Positions 52,270-61,957 of a DNA stretch of 64,000 nt are shown piece after piece. The position numbers and the translations under genes are program-made. The stretch's first letter is position 1, and each line of letters begins with the position of its first letter. The stretch covers positions 1 to 64,000 of the forward strand of contig CALEZD010000035.1 in NCBI GenBank assembly GCA_937928385.1, in the 5' to 3' direction. Under the pieces are notes generated by a model that made no database searches, was not told the DNA's origin, and was given only the letters and a program-made list of their open reading frames with translations. This stretch comes from an uncultured Bacteroidota bacterium. Lineage in GTDB: Bacteria > Bacteroidota > Bacteroidia > Chitinophagales > Chitinophagaceae.

Positions 52270-53490
52270 TCAGGCAGTACGGGGCTGTACTTTTGCAGGA
52301 ATTTCAGCTTGTGGCAAGGCGATTTCAGAAGCAGTCACCTCGTAGCCACTCTGCACTTTGGTGTAGCGGGTCTTGATGCCCAGGAACCATTTTTCAAAGT
52401 ACTCATAAGACAGCGCGGATAATGCGATAGTTAATCCCAACGATACAATATGGTAAATAATACCCCCGCCAATGCTGCCGACATTTACCACACCTGATAA
52501 CATAAATAGCTTCAATACGAGTGTCAGTACAAAATTGTGGTACATGTACAGCCCATAGGAAATTTTGCCGAGGTAATTCAGTGGCTTATACTCCAGGCTG
52601 ATGATGGTGTTTTTATTGGCAGCCAGGTTCAGTATCAACACCATGAATATGATGGCGAATACCTCCTTGCTGTACCAGGGGAGCATCAGGCCTTTAACAG
52701 TAATAAGGGCAAGGATGATGTACAGGGAAGCCTGCAGGTATTTGTTGAACAGGATTTTCAGCGCCTTTTCTTTCCTGTAAAAAAGCAGGTAAGCACTTAT
52801 GCCGCCCAATGCCATACAGTCGATAGAAAAATGGTCCCAGAAGAGCCATGACTTGAGCATAGGAACAGATGCGGGGTCTGCAATATGCCCGACCACTACT
52901 ATGGTCTTCACCAACAGGTAGATAATAACAGTAGCAACCAATACCTGCAAGACCTTTTGTTTCCTGACCGCATACAGCATCAGTACCGGCCATAGCAGGT
53001 AAAACTGCTCCTCTACCCCCACCGACCATGTTTGCGTAGCATAAGGGATATGCTCGTAGATGGTATAGCCGAGGTTGGGCATAAAAGACATATAGGCCAG
53101 GCTCTTGAGGAAAAAACCATCATTGATACGCTCTGACAGGCCGGGTATATCAAAAAAATGGAAATTGGGCAGGATAAACAGGCTGAAAATGACGACCAGG
53201 TAGTACAAGGGCCATATCCGCAGTATCCTGCGCATATAGAAGGCTTTGATACCGATGGTACCTGTTCGCCGGTGCTCTTCCAGTAAAAGGTATGTAATGA
53301 GAAAACCGCTGAGTACAAAGAAGAGGATAATACCCAACTCGCCGAACACCCCACCTACAAATGAACTGTCGTAGATATTGGGCAAGCCGAACCAATATTT
53401 CGCCATCTCCACATGATGGACAATAACCACCAATGCGGCCAGGAAGCGGATACCGTTCAAATTGGGAAAAAATACCCTATTTGCTGACAT
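52270..53490 (-). CDS. Acyltransferase 3 family membrane protein (OafA/YrhL type)
   Basis: A 406-residue protein with about ten transmembrane helices. It begins 'FPNLNGIRFLAALVVIVHHVE', the family catalytic His/start motif, and continues 'LSGFLITYLLLEEHRRTG', 'FYMRRILRIWPLYYLVV' and 'WSVGVEEQFYLLWPV'. Such proteins O-acylate surface glycans or lipids. No other glycan genes adjoin, so the substrate is unknown. Confidence 0.92.
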   Translation of the reverse strand: MSANRVFFPNLNGIRFLAALVVIVHHVEMAKYWFGLPNIYDSSFVGGVFGELGIILFFVLSGFLITYLLLEEHRRTGTIGIKAFYMRRILRIWPLYYLVVIFSLFILPNFHFFDIPGLSERINDGFFLKSLAYMSFMPNLGYTIYEHIPYATQTWSVGVEEQFYLLWPVLMLYAVRKQKVLQVLVATVIIYLLVKTIVVVGHIADPASVPMLKSWLFWDHFSIDCMALGGISAYLLFYRKEKALKILFNKYLQASLYIILALITVKGLMLPWYSKEVFAIIFMVLILNLAANKNTIISLEYKPLNYLGKISYGLYMYHNFVLTLVLKLFMLSGVVNVGSIGGGIIYHIVSLGLTIALSALSYEYFEKWFLGIKTRYTKVQSGYEVTASEIALPQAEIPAKVQPRTA

Positions 53491-53540
53491 GTGTGTTTTT
53501 TATTCCTGTTTTGTACAGTAATCAGCAAACTTAAAACAGA

Positions 53541-53569
53541 ACCGCCCCGTATAACAAATACGGGGCGGT
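53541..53569 (-). terminator. Strong hairpin in a divergent gap (orphan terminator or leader element)
   Basis: Perfect 12-bp GC-rich stem ACCGCCCCGTAT / ATACGGGGCGGT with loop AACAA, 51 bases upstream of the acyltransferase start. On the minus strand the stem is followed by TCTGTTTT. It sits between two divergent genes, where no gene end needs a terminator. Confidence 0.6.
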
Positions 53570-53655
53570 GATTTACATATTATTAACCAATCAACTATTG
53601 GGTTAATTAGCAGTAATATATTCAGCAAATTCGGGCAATATTGACATTTGGCAGC

Positions 53656-53663
53656 TATATTTG
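53656..53663 (+). promoter_or_regulatory. Candidate -7 element for the geranylgeranyl-reductase-like gene
   Basis: TATATTTG matches TAnnTTTG and lies 15 bases before the ATG at 53679. It also contains the TTG (53661) that would be the alternative start, which argues against that start. Confidence 0.5.
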
Positions 53664-53678
53664 GCGCTTCTAAGGCAG

Positions 53679-54935
53679 ATGGACAGTAAACAGATTAACA
53701 CTTCGGTAATTATTATAGGGGCGGGGCCGGCAGGAGCAGGTACATCTATGTACCTGACCAAGGCGGGTATACCGCATGTCATTATAGAAAAAGGGTTATT
53801 TCCGCGCGATAAAGTATGCGGTGACGCATGCAGCGGCAAAACAGCCCTGGTGCTACGCAGGGCCAACCCCGAATGGCTGCAGGAAATATTCCAGCAGGCG
53901 GATAAGTTCACACCCAGCCACGGTATCATATTCGTAGCGCCCAATGGCAAACCGCTGAACATCCCCTTCAACCCCAATAAACAACCGGGGGAGCAGGCGC
54001 CGGGATTTACTACGCCGAGAATGGTATTTGATAATTTCCTTTTTGAAAAACTACCATCGCCTTATACTACCATCTTCCAGGAAGCTGCTATACAATCAGT
54101 AACAAAAGAAGAAGGTAAAGTGACTGTAAACTTTGTACAGCACGGACAGAGCTATACTGTAACCGCGCCGCTGATAGTAGGCGCTGACGGTGATAAAAGC
54201 GCCATCCGCAAGCAGTTTCTCGGTCAACATACTACTGAGAAGACTTCAGCTGTAGGGCTGAGGGCTTATTACGAAGGTGTGACAGGCATGAATGAAGACA
54301 ACTTCATAGAACTGCATTTTTTACCGGAAGTATTGCCCGGGTATTTCTGGGTATTTCCCCTGCCTAATGGTATGGCCAATGTGGGCGTAGGTATCTTGTC
54401 TGAACGTATCAGGGATAAGAAAATCAACCTGCGCGAGAAGATGCTGGATGCCATCAAGAATAATCCCAACATCAGCCCGAGATTTAAAGACGCCAAGCTG
54501 CATGGCAAAATACTGGGCTGGGGACTACCGATGGGAACGGAACAACTACCTGTATCGGGCGACAATTTCATGCTGACAGGCGATGCCGCCAGCCTGGTGG
54601 ACCCCTTTAGCGGAGAAGGTATTGGTAACGCACTGTACAGCGGTATGCTGGCGGCGGCAGCCATAGAAAACTGCATCAAAGACAATCGTTATGACGCCGC
54701 TTACCTGAAGGCAGCGTATGATGATGTGTTGTATAAACGCATAGGCGACGAGCTGCGCATCAGCACTACCCTACAGAAACTCTGCCGCTTCCCATGGCTG
54801 TTCAACTTTGTGGTGAACAAGGCGCATAAAAGCCCTGAACTGAGCAAAACCATCAGTTGTATGTTTACCGATATGGACCTGCGCGACCAACTGAGGAAAC
54901 CATCCTTTTATTTCAAAATACTGTTCAACAGGTAA
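53679..54935 (+). CDS. FAD-dependent oxidoreductase, geranylgeranyl-reductase family
   Basis: A 418-residue flavoprotein. The N-terminal FAD motif is 'VIIIGAGPAGAGTSMYL', then 'VIIEKGLFPRDKVCGDACSGKT' and the GD motif 'FMLTGDAASLVDPFSGEGIGNALYSG'. This layout matches geranylgeranyl-reductase / digeranylgeranylglycerophospholipid-reductase-like enzymes, which saturate isoprenoid chains; in Bacteroidota the substrate may be menaquinone or another polyprenyl compound. The start is the ATG at 53679, since the upstream TTG at 53661 lies inside a promoter-like element. It is convergent with the subtilase gene. Confidence 0.9.
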   Translation: MDSKQINTSVIIIGAGPAGAGTSMYLTKAGIPHVIIEKGLFPRDKVCGDACSGKTALVLRRANPEWLQEIFQQADKFTPSHGIIFVAPNGKPLNIPFNPNKQPGEQAPGFTTPRMVFDNFLFEKLPSPYTTIFQEAAIQSVTKEEGKVTVNFVQHGQSYTVTAPLIVGADGDKSAIRKQFLGQHTTEKTSAVGLRAYYEGVTGMNEDNFIELHFLPEVLPGYFWVFPLPNGMANVGVGILSERIRDKKINLREKMLDAIKNNPNISPRFKDAKLHGKILGWGLPMGTEQLPVSGDNFMLTGDAASLVDPFSGEGIGNALYSGMLAAAAIENCIKDNRYDAAYLKAAYDDVLYKRIGDELRISTTLQKLCRFPWLFNFVVNKAHKSPELSKTISCMFTDMDLRDQLRKPSFYFKILFNR

Positions 54936-54938
54936 ACC

Positions 54939-57900
54939 CTACCTGCGGCGGAAAACCACTTTACGTTTGTAGGCCTGATGACCGACAGTAATGTGCATAA
55001 AGTACATACCCGTAGCCAATAACGGCGGCGTTACCATCGTTTTATTATACCCCTCCTGCGCTATGGCTGAGGTTCGGTACACTTCCCTGCCTGCAATATC
55101 CACCATTACGAGTTGTAGTTCAGTACCACCTGTTGCAGACCATTCGATGAACACCAGGTTATCATCGGCAGGGTTGGGGCTAATGCTGATGAGTTCATTT
55201 TTAACCGGGATTTTCACATCATCGTATATACGGATATCATCTACACCAATGCCCTCTTTGTTAGAGCCGGGGTCGGTAAGCAGGCCGAAGCGTAACTGGC
55301 GTATAGACACAGTATCCGGCAGGGCGATACTCGCCTCCACCCAGGTAGTTTTATCTTCTATCGTCCAGATACGGTAGTTGCTGTCGGTGTACCAGTTAGT
55401 ACCATCACCGTAATCGCCCAGGCGCTCCCAGTTTTCTCCATCCTTTGTATAATCTACAAAAGCGGCGTCGCATAATATCTCACCACAGTTCTCAATATCC
55501 AGCGCCAGCTTAAAACTGAACTGCGGATTTGTCAAAGCCGACATATCCAGGCAAGGCGAATAGAGGTAAGACAATTCATCATCATTATAATTGCCGGTAA
55601 GGTTGGTTACCCATGCTTTTTGCCCGCTGGCGGCAGCACTTATTTTAGGTGCAGCGGGCGTGCCATACGCCCACGAGCTTTTTATACCATCGGTGTACCA
55701 ATAACCATCGTTGGCCTCAAAGTCTTCCGTATAAGGGAAGGTAGCTATAAGCGGCTGGTTACGTATGCTGTAGTTAAGTATGCTATCGTTTTTATTGTAG
55801 CTGTCACCGGTTGCCGTCAGCCATACATCTATGTTGTGGTTGCCGGGCTTTGACAGGTCTAACTGGTTGGAGAAAGTAAAATCAATAGTTTCTTTTCCAG
55901 CTATGGAAGCAATCGTTTCGGTGACTGCTGAACCTCCGTCGAGCCTGTAATTAATCTGTACATTATTTTGCGCCTGGTTGACACCATTGCGTACCCTTAC
56001 TTTCAAAGGCATTGGCCAGGTGATGCCGCAATTGAATGGCTCAGGCGATTCGACAGATAACAACTGAACATCATTTTGCACTGTGTATAGCTTAACATTA
56101 TCAACAGTTAACCCATTTCCCTCCCTGCGCGAAGCTATCAGCGAGGTATCATTTTGCCCGAACTGAATTTGCGTGCTCGATGAAAAATTATCTCCCGTGT
56201 TGAGCAAGATGTCACTAAGTGATATACTGCCGGAGTTCACAACATTACCTACACCCTGCCTGCTTATCTCATATTTATATGCTACCTGGTATGGCTTTGT
56301 ATCGGTGCCGCGTACCTGCAGTTCATTACCCGGTGTGCCTTTGGGCAAGCCGTGTATAATATAATCAAATTCCAGCCTTACCTCATCGTTATTAGCATTA
56401 TACCCTGCCATATTAAAAGTTCCCGTGAGTGTATTAAAATTACCCGGGCAGCTTTTATACGCATCGAGGCTGATAGAGCGTTGCCCGCTTACCAGGGTGC
56501 TATAGAGCACAAAGCTCCTGATGCGGCCTGTATCCGTTGTATTCCTGTAATCCCAACGCCTGCCATCACCTATGCCTGCCGTATCCCGTATGCTATTCAG
56601 GAAGCCTATTGTTTCAAAGCCATCGCTGAAATCAAGCGTTACAGGTGCATTAGGTAATTGCGTTGCATAATGCACCATGCTGTCATTTACCTGAACAGAG
56701 TCTGCTATGGCCTGGTTGACAACTGCTACACGTATAGCATAGTCACCTATTGCTGAAAAATCCTGGCCAAGTATGCTCACCGCTTTAGTGCCATTAGCAG
56801 GCAGAGGATCGTTAAAAGACTGTGATTGCCATGTACTGCCATTGATGCTGTACGCCAAAGCATAACTGTTGCAGGGTGCATCATCCAGGTTCCTGACAGT
56901 TACTGTTAATGCCTCACTGCTGCCCAGTTGCGAGCTGGTCTGCATCCTGCCCGATAAAGGCGCCTTTACCTCCTGCAACATCAGGTCGCCGTCAGATATG
57001 CTGCCGCTACAATCGCCATCAACGGGCCTGCGCTTTACGGCAACAGCCCTGTAGCCGTTCATGCCGTCTATAACAGGGCGAACAGATACATAATAAGTGC
57101 TGTCTAAAGAAAGTCCCCTTAAAGTATAGTTAGTAGTAGTTACCGTATCTATCACAGCCATCACAGGGCCGAGCTTCCTCATCACTTCGTAGGCAGTAGC
57201 ATTGGGTACAGCACCCCACTCTACCTGCATATAGCCCGGGCATTGTGTAGCGCCCAGTTGTACAACCGGCTGCGCATTGATGATGAACAAGCCTGACACG
57301 GATTGTTCCGCAGTGCCGTTTTTAGATAAGCGCAGCCTGCACCTGCCTGAGTTGATAGCAGGCACACCCCATTTGTAATGCAACCTGTCAGCAGGAATGT
57401 TGTTATCAATAATGTTCCATGAACCGGCATCATCGTCAGAATACTCCAGGGTGTATGTGTTAGCCGTAGTTTGTGCATCCCAATATACATAGAGTGTATC
57501 ATCAGCCTTCACCTGCGCGCCGGCATTTGGATATTTCAAAGCAATGCCTGTTGGCAGAAAGTCGTAAGCCAGTACATATTGCTGACTTAAGGACGGCAGA
57601 TTAAAACCGTTAACTGTGAAAGTGTAATTCCCGGGTTGGGGATTGTATATCGTTACCTGCTCACAGTTATTCAGCCTGTCTTCTTTTTCGGTAGCAGGCG
57701 TGAGGATATTTGCAGGCGTATTATCAGGCACCAGGGGCTTGTGTTGTGCGCCGCCGGGTGCTGTTACCAGCAAGTCTATATCATTCACCAGTTGTTTGGC
57801 CGACATGGCTGCAGCCGGTGCATCGTGCCAGTATAATAACACTTTCAGTTGAGCAGTATTGGGTGGCACTATGATATTATGTGTAGCCTGCGTACCATTG

Positions 57901-59429
57901 GACACAAAATTTGTAATGTACCTGGTACTGTCCAGCATTCGCAGCGAGCGTTCTACATTCAGGAAACCAAAACCATTGCCAAAATCAGGCCCGGGAATAC
58001 CTATATCAGTTGTACCGTTTATCAGTAATGCTTTCAACACATCTGACCTTGGTGATGTCGTGCCGTTGATTTGGTTCATACGCTCGGCAAGCAGTGCAGC
58101 TGCGCCTGCAACTGCGGGGCAGGCCATACTCGTACCACTGGCCACCAGGTATTCGTCGGCACGGGTGGTGGAATTCACATCCATGCCAACAGCTGTTATC
58201 TCAGGCTTCAACCTGCCGTCCTTCACAGGCCCGCGCGATGAGTTGACCCAGTTATTATATTCTTTATCGGTAGCGCCCACCACTATAATATTTTTTGCAG
58301 CCTGGTAACCGCCTGCAATCGTGGCATACCCTTTAGGGTAAGGAGGGCAATCAAAATGCCCGTCGTTGGCAGAGGCAAATACCTGGAACACGGTCGGGTA
58401 ATCACTACACAATTTATCCAGCCCGGCTGCCAGGCCATCGTAGGTGCCCGCATAATTGCAACTGCCCAATGAGGAGGAATAAGAATTGTTGGTAATGGCC
58501 ATGTTGTACAATTCAGAAAACTCAGGAGTGGCCTGCAGTACATCGCTGAAAAAATGGTTGGTGAGCAGGGCACCGGTAGCCATTCCCTCGCCTTTGGGGT
58601 CGGCAATGCCTGCGCCACCTGTTATACCATTGATATGTACCCCATGGTTGGTGTACCCCTTTGCATTGAAGTTGACAATGCGGTCCATCAGGTCCACATG
58701 AAAAATGCCGGAAGTATTATCACCCACACCGATAGTCACCCCCTTGCCTGTAAGGCCGTAGCCCCCCAAAGCAGTTGGCGCGGAGGCTATCTTGCCCCTG
58801 TACATGCCTTTTGTATCCAGGTTCAGCGGTTGGTCTGGGGTGTACACATCTGCATAGGTTACACCATACCAGCCAATGAGTTTGTTCAATTGCCCCTTAG
58901 GTATGGCAATATTGCAATAACCCATTGATTGAAAACGATTGGAGATAATAGTACCGCCCAGCGTATGAATAAAATCCATCGCATCATCTTCATGTACCGC
59001 ATGGAGGAATGAAACATTCAATTCCAACACTTCACCTGCCGCATCTATTTGTTCATTCAGCGCATTTCCTGTTTTCCATCCGGGGGCTACATCACTAATG
59101 AATATGATACCTGCATTTTGTAAGGCGACAGCTTCTACCTTTTTACTGACGATAGCAATGTATGCATTATCGGGAATGTATTGGATAAGCTCCAGCCCAG
59201 CGTATGTCAAAGCATCTTTTTGTGCAGGTGATGGCAATTTCGCAAACTGAACTATTACCTGTAAAGGATATTTTGATTGTTGTGCCGCCCAGGTGCCGAC
59301 GTTGTCATAAGTAGTTACCTTACCACTCTTCAGCAGGAGTGGCTTATGCACTATCGCCTGTCCGTAGAGTGTACCAGGTACGAGTAGCAGTAATACTAAA
59401 GCAAAATAACCAGTGATGCGTTTACCCAT
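54939..59429 (-). CDS. Very large secreted subtilisin-like protease with T9SS sorting domain
   Basis: A 1496-residue protein with a signal peptide (GTLYGQ). A propeptide-like region spans to about 205. The peptidase S8 domain has catalytic Asp237 ('IGVGDNTSGI'), His262 ('NHGVHINGI', where the usual HGTH is HGVH) and Ser434 ('ASGTSMACPAVAG'), with Asn near 314. After it come beta-sandwich domains: a proprotein-convertase-like or fibronectin-type region (about 510-830) and CARDB/MAM-like repeats (about 850-1410). The end is a T9SS type A sorting domain ('ISPNPADDNLVFIEW ... TGMYFMHITV'). It is expected at the surface or outside the cell, degrading protein. Confidence 0.92.
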   Translation of the reverse strand: MGKRITGYFALVLLLLVPGTLYGQAIVHKPLLLKSGKVTTYDNVGTWAAQQSKYPLQVIVQFAKLPSPAQKDALTYAGLELIQYIPDNAYIAIVSKKVEAVALQNAGIIFISDVAPGWKTGNALNEQIDAAGEVLELNVSFLHAVHEDDAMDFIHTLGGTIISNRFQSMGYCNIAIPKGQLNKLIGWYGVTYADVYTPDQPLNLDTKGMYRGKIASAPTALGGYGLTGKGVTIGVGDNTSGIFHVDLMDRIVNFNAKGYTNHGVHINGITGGAGIADPKGEGMATGALLTNHFFSDVLQATPEFSELYNMAITNNSYSSSLGSCNYAGTYDGLAAGLDKLCSDYPTVFQVFASANDGHFDCPPYPKGYATIAGGYQAAKNIIVVGATDKEYNNWVNSSRGPVKDGRLKPEITAVGMDVNSTTRADEYLVASGTSMACPAVAGAAALLAERMNQINGTTSPRSDVLKALLINGTTDIGIPGPDFGNGFGFLNVERSLRMLDSTRYITNFVSNGTQATHNIIVPPNTAQLKVLLYWHDAPAAAMSAKQLVNDIDLLVTAPGGAQHKPLVPDNTPANILTPATEKEDRLNNCEQVTIYNPQPGNYTFTVNGFNLPSLSQQYVLAYDFLPTGIALKYPNAGAQVKADDTLYVYWDAQTTANTYTLEYSDDDAGSWNIIDNNIPADRLHYKWGVPAINSGRCRLRLSKNGTAEQSVSGLFIINAQPVVQLGATQCPGYMQVEWGAVPNATAYEVMRKLGPVMAVIDTVTTTNYTLRGLSLDSTYYVSVRPVIDGMNGYRAVAVKRRPVDGDCSGSISDGDLMLQEVKAPLSGRMQTSSQLGSSEALTVTVRNLDDAPCNSYALAYSINGSTWQSQSFNDPLPANGTKAVSILGQDFSAIGDYAIRVAVVNQAIADSVQVNDSMVHYATQLPNAPVTLDFSDGFETIGFLNSIRDTAGIGDGRRWDYRNTTDTGRIRSFVLYSTLVSGQRSISLDAYKSCPGNFNTLTGTFNMAGYNANNDEVRLEFDYIIHGLPKGTPGNELQVRGTDTKPYQVAYKYEISRQGVGNVVNSGSISLSDILLNTGDNFSSSTQIQFGQNDTSLIASRREGNGLTVDNVKLYTVQNDVQLLSVESPEPFNCGITWPMPLKVRVRNGVNQAQNNVQINYRLDGGSAVTETIASIAGKETIDFTFSNQLDLSKPGNHNIDVWLTATGDSYNKNDSILNYSIRNQPLIATFPYTEDFEANDGYWYTDGIKSSWAYGTPAAPKISAAASGQKAWVTNLTGNYNDDELSYLYSPCLDMSALTNPQFSFKLALDIENCGEILCDAAFVDYTKDGENWERLGDYGDGTNWYTDSNYRIWTIEDKTTWVEASIALPDTVSIRQLRFGLLTDPGSNKEGIGVDDIRIYDDVKIPVKNELISISPNPADDNLVFIEWSATGGTELQLVMVDIAGREVYRTSAIAQEGYNKTMVTPPLLATGMYFMHITVGHQAYKRKVVFRRR

Positions 59430-59510
59430 AAATTCCTATTTCCCGGCAAGGACCGGTACTGTCTTAATTACAGACAATTTACCAATAAAACAGGAAATAT
59501 GAACAGAAGC

Positions 59511-60218
59511 TTATGCCTGCGGGGTATTCACTATCATTTTAAAGCCTATACCGTAGGCATTCAGTATTTCAATAGAGGGGTCGTCTTTCAGCCTTTTTCT
59601 CACTTTGCTGACATATACATCCATGCTCTTGGCCGAAAAATAATCGTCGTTACCCCATACTTTCCTCAAAATCACTTCCCTGTTTACCAGCGTATTTATA
59701 TGAGATGCCAGCATATAAATGAGCTCACATTCCTTTGCACTGAGTTTTTCGCTCTTACCATCTATTTCCAGCGACATGGTGGTATAGTCAAAGATATATT
59801 TCCCAATCTGGTACACCCCTGTCTTACCATTGTTATTCGCACCCGAACTGTATTGCTGCGACCTGCGCAGGATGGCATTGATGCGCATATACAACTCCTG
59901 GGTATTAAAGGGCTTGGTAATATAATCATCGCAACCATGCTCAAAGCCTTTTATCCTGTCGTCGTGTATGCTCTTAGCGGTGAGAAAAATAAAGGGCACA
60001 TCGGGGTCCAGCTTTCTTATTTCTTTTGACAGTTCGAAACCATCTTTGAACGGCAGCATTACATCCAGTATGCAGATATTGAACTGCCCCGGCCTGAATT
60101 TGCGTATGCCTTCTTCGCCGTCCCTGCACCATACAGTTTCGAAGCCCTTATGCTCCATGTTTTCTTTTAATAACATGCCCAGGTTGGCGTCGTCTTCTAC
60201 AAATAATATCCTGCTCAT
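59511..60218 (-). CDS. OmpR/PhoB-family response regulator
   Basis: A 235-residue regulator. Receiver (1-120): acidic residues Asp9/Asp10, phosphoacceptor Asp52 in 'CILDVMLPFKDG' and Lys in 'YITKPFN'. The winged-helix output (about 140-235) has 'LSAKECELIYMLASHINTLVNREVIL' and 'VYVSKVRKRLKDDPSIEILNAYGIGFKM'. Its start overlaps the end of the kinase gene by 4 bases (ATGA), so the pair is co-translated. Confidence 0.95.
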   Translation of the reverse strand: MSRILFVEDDANLGMLLKENMEHKGFETVWCRDGEEGIRKFRPGQFNICILDVMLPFKDGFELSKEIRKLDPDVPFIFLTAKSIHDDRIKGFEHGCDDYITKPFNTQELYMRINAILRRSQQYSSGANNNGKTGVYQIGKYIFDYTTMSLEIDGKSEKLSAKECELIYMLASHINTLVNREVILRKVWGNDDYFSAKSMDVYVSKVRKRLKDDPSIEILNAYGIGFKMIVNTPQA

Positions 60219-61750
60219 GACGCTTTCTTATTTTTTGGTAAATAAATAGTGAATGTTGTGCCTTTATCCTGTTTGCTTTTTACCTGTATCTGCCCTTTGT
60301 GGTTGTCAACAATATGTTTGACATAACTCAATCCCAGCCCGAAGCCTTTAACATCATGCCTGTCGCCTTTGGTAAAGCGGTAAAAGCGGTCGAAAATATG
60401 CCGCTGCACCTGTGCAGAGATTCCTATGCCTTTGTCCTCCACTTCAATCACGAATTGCTGCGCTTCTTCGTAAGTGGTTATTTTAATATCCGGCTTGCCC
60501 TTGCTATACTTTATGGCGTTGTCCACCATGTTCATCATCATGTTCTGCATCTCCCGTTCATCTGCATACAATACAGGGTTTGCCGCCCTCAGGTTCATCG
60601 TCACAGAGCCATCAAGATTGTTCAACTGCATATTAAAACAACCTGCCACTTTTTGTATTACACCGTGCATGTCTACCTGTGCGTATTCCGCACTCAGCCC
60701 GTTATGTTTAAGCGTTGCCAATTGTAATATCTGTTCTACATTTTTTTCCAGGTGGCGATTTTCTTCTTCAATGATGTTATAATAAAACTCCGCGTTCTTT
60801 CCTGTCTCCCGCCAGTTTTCTACAGCCAGGTTGATATTGGTAATCGGGGTCCTGAACTCGTGTGTAATATTATTTATGAAGATGTTTTTCATTTCTGATA
60901 ATTTCTTCTGGTTGATAATCGTGCGAACAAAATACACGAAGGCTATCACCAGCAACAGGACAATGATAGCTGACGATATCATCATCACAGATAAAGACTT
61001 GACAATACGGTTGAATGGTTGGGGTACACCTACCACCAATAAGTATGGATCAGTGACATTATTATCAAAAAATGGCACTTCTATGACATCGCTATAGGCC
61101 AGTGGCAATTGAGTACTGTCTGTCAGCAGCAGGTAGTTGTTATTACCCCCTTTCTTTATACCTGCTGCATAATTTGTATCCAGCCCGTTCTTCTGCAAAA
61201 CTGCCTTTATATCCGCATCCAATTGCCCGGGATCAATGACAGTATCTATCTTCATGGTATTGTCAAATGCCTGCGCCATATTATCTTCCGTCAGCCTTTG
61301 AAATGCATATTGCGAAGGGTCTTTCACTCCTTCTATTGCGAAGTTGAATGAAACATCGAGCGAGGCTGCGAAACGTGTCATTTCGATGGAAGGATAGTTG
61401 CTATATACCGTATCTCCATCGTAGGAGAAGAAGTTATACATATTGACAGTATCCACAAAACCACCACGCTCGGGCGGAAGGTAGTTGCCATTACTGTCCA
61501 GCTTCTGCCTCACCAGGTATATGCCTTCGCCCCTATTGACATAAGTCTTTGAATACAGGACAAAGCAATAGGAATTTTTTTCGAGGTCGTCTGCCAGCTT
61601 TTCAAGGTCGTTGGTAAGGCTGCGGTTGATGGCATTCTTCTCCACCTGTATGGTCTTATTAATCCAATACAACTGCACACCAATCAGCCCGGCTATAACC
61701 AACCCGACCAAGAGGTAGAGGTAATTGCTCCTAACTCTTCTAAACGCCAT
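60215..61750 (-). CDS. Membrane sensor histidine kinase
   Basis: A 511-residue kinase with two transmembrane helices (about 10-30 and 252-276) and a periplasmic domain of about 220 residues between them. The cytoplasmic part has the H-box 'FINNITHEFRTPITNINLAV' (His297), N-box 'MNMVDNAIKYSKGKPDIKI' and G-boxes 'VEDKGIGISAQ' and 'GFGLGLSYVKHIV'. The signal is unknown. It leads the pair with the OmpR-type regulator. Confidence 0.94.
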   Translation of the reverse strand: MAFRRVRSNYLYLLVGLVIAGLIGVQLYWINKTIQVEKNAINRSLTNDLEKLADDLEKNSYCFVLYSKTYVNRGEGIYLVRQKLDSNGNYLPPERGGFVDTVNMYNFFSYDGDTVYSNYPSIEMTRFAASLDVSFNFAIEGVKDPSQYAFQRLTEDNMAQAFDNTMKIDTVIDPGQLDADIKAVLQKNGLDTNYAAGIKKGGNNNYLLLTDSTQLPLAYSDVIEVPFFDNNVTDPYLLVVGVPQPFNRIVKSLSVMMISSAIIVLLLVIAFVYFVRTIINQKKLSEMKNIFINNITHEFRTPITNINLAVENWRETGKNAEFYYNIIEEENRHLEKNVEQILQLATLKHNGLSAEYAQVDMHGVIQKVAGCFNMQLNNLDGSVTMNLRAANPVLYADEREMQNMMMNMVDNAIKYSKGKPDIKITTYEEAQQFVIEVEDKGIGISAQVQRHIFDRFYRFTKGDRHDVKGFGLGLSYVKHIVDNHKGQIQVKSKQDKGTTFTIYLPKNKKAS

Positions 61751-61809
61751 TCATCAAAGATAAAACTTATGCGTATAGACAGCAGGATAGGATACAATGG
61801 TTGCAGGTA

Positions 61810-61825
61810 TTTAAGAATGTTTAAG
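61810..61825. promoter_or_regulatory. Candidate direct-repeat operator upstream of the kinase
   Basis: TTTAAG occurs at 61810-61815 and 61820-61825, a 10-bp period like OmpR-family sites, 60-75 bases upstream of the kinase start. The sequence is A/T-rich, so this could be chance. The rest of the 207-base divergent gap to the DUF4397 gene shows nothing else firm. Confidence 0.3.
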
Positions 61826-61957
61826 TTTTGAAAGCATTGAAAAATCTACTGTTAAACACAGGTCATAGTTTTGTAAGAAATGAGTTTGTTTAACTACTGG
61901 TATCAAACTTTTAAACAAAATATTTTGTCTTCCTGTCTGAACCAAAAATGATACGTG

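Noticed and set aside
59430..59510. TGTCT-N7-AGACA inverted repeat between the response regulator and the subtilase
   Set aside because: Only a 5-bp stem with no T run; too weak to call a terminator or operator.
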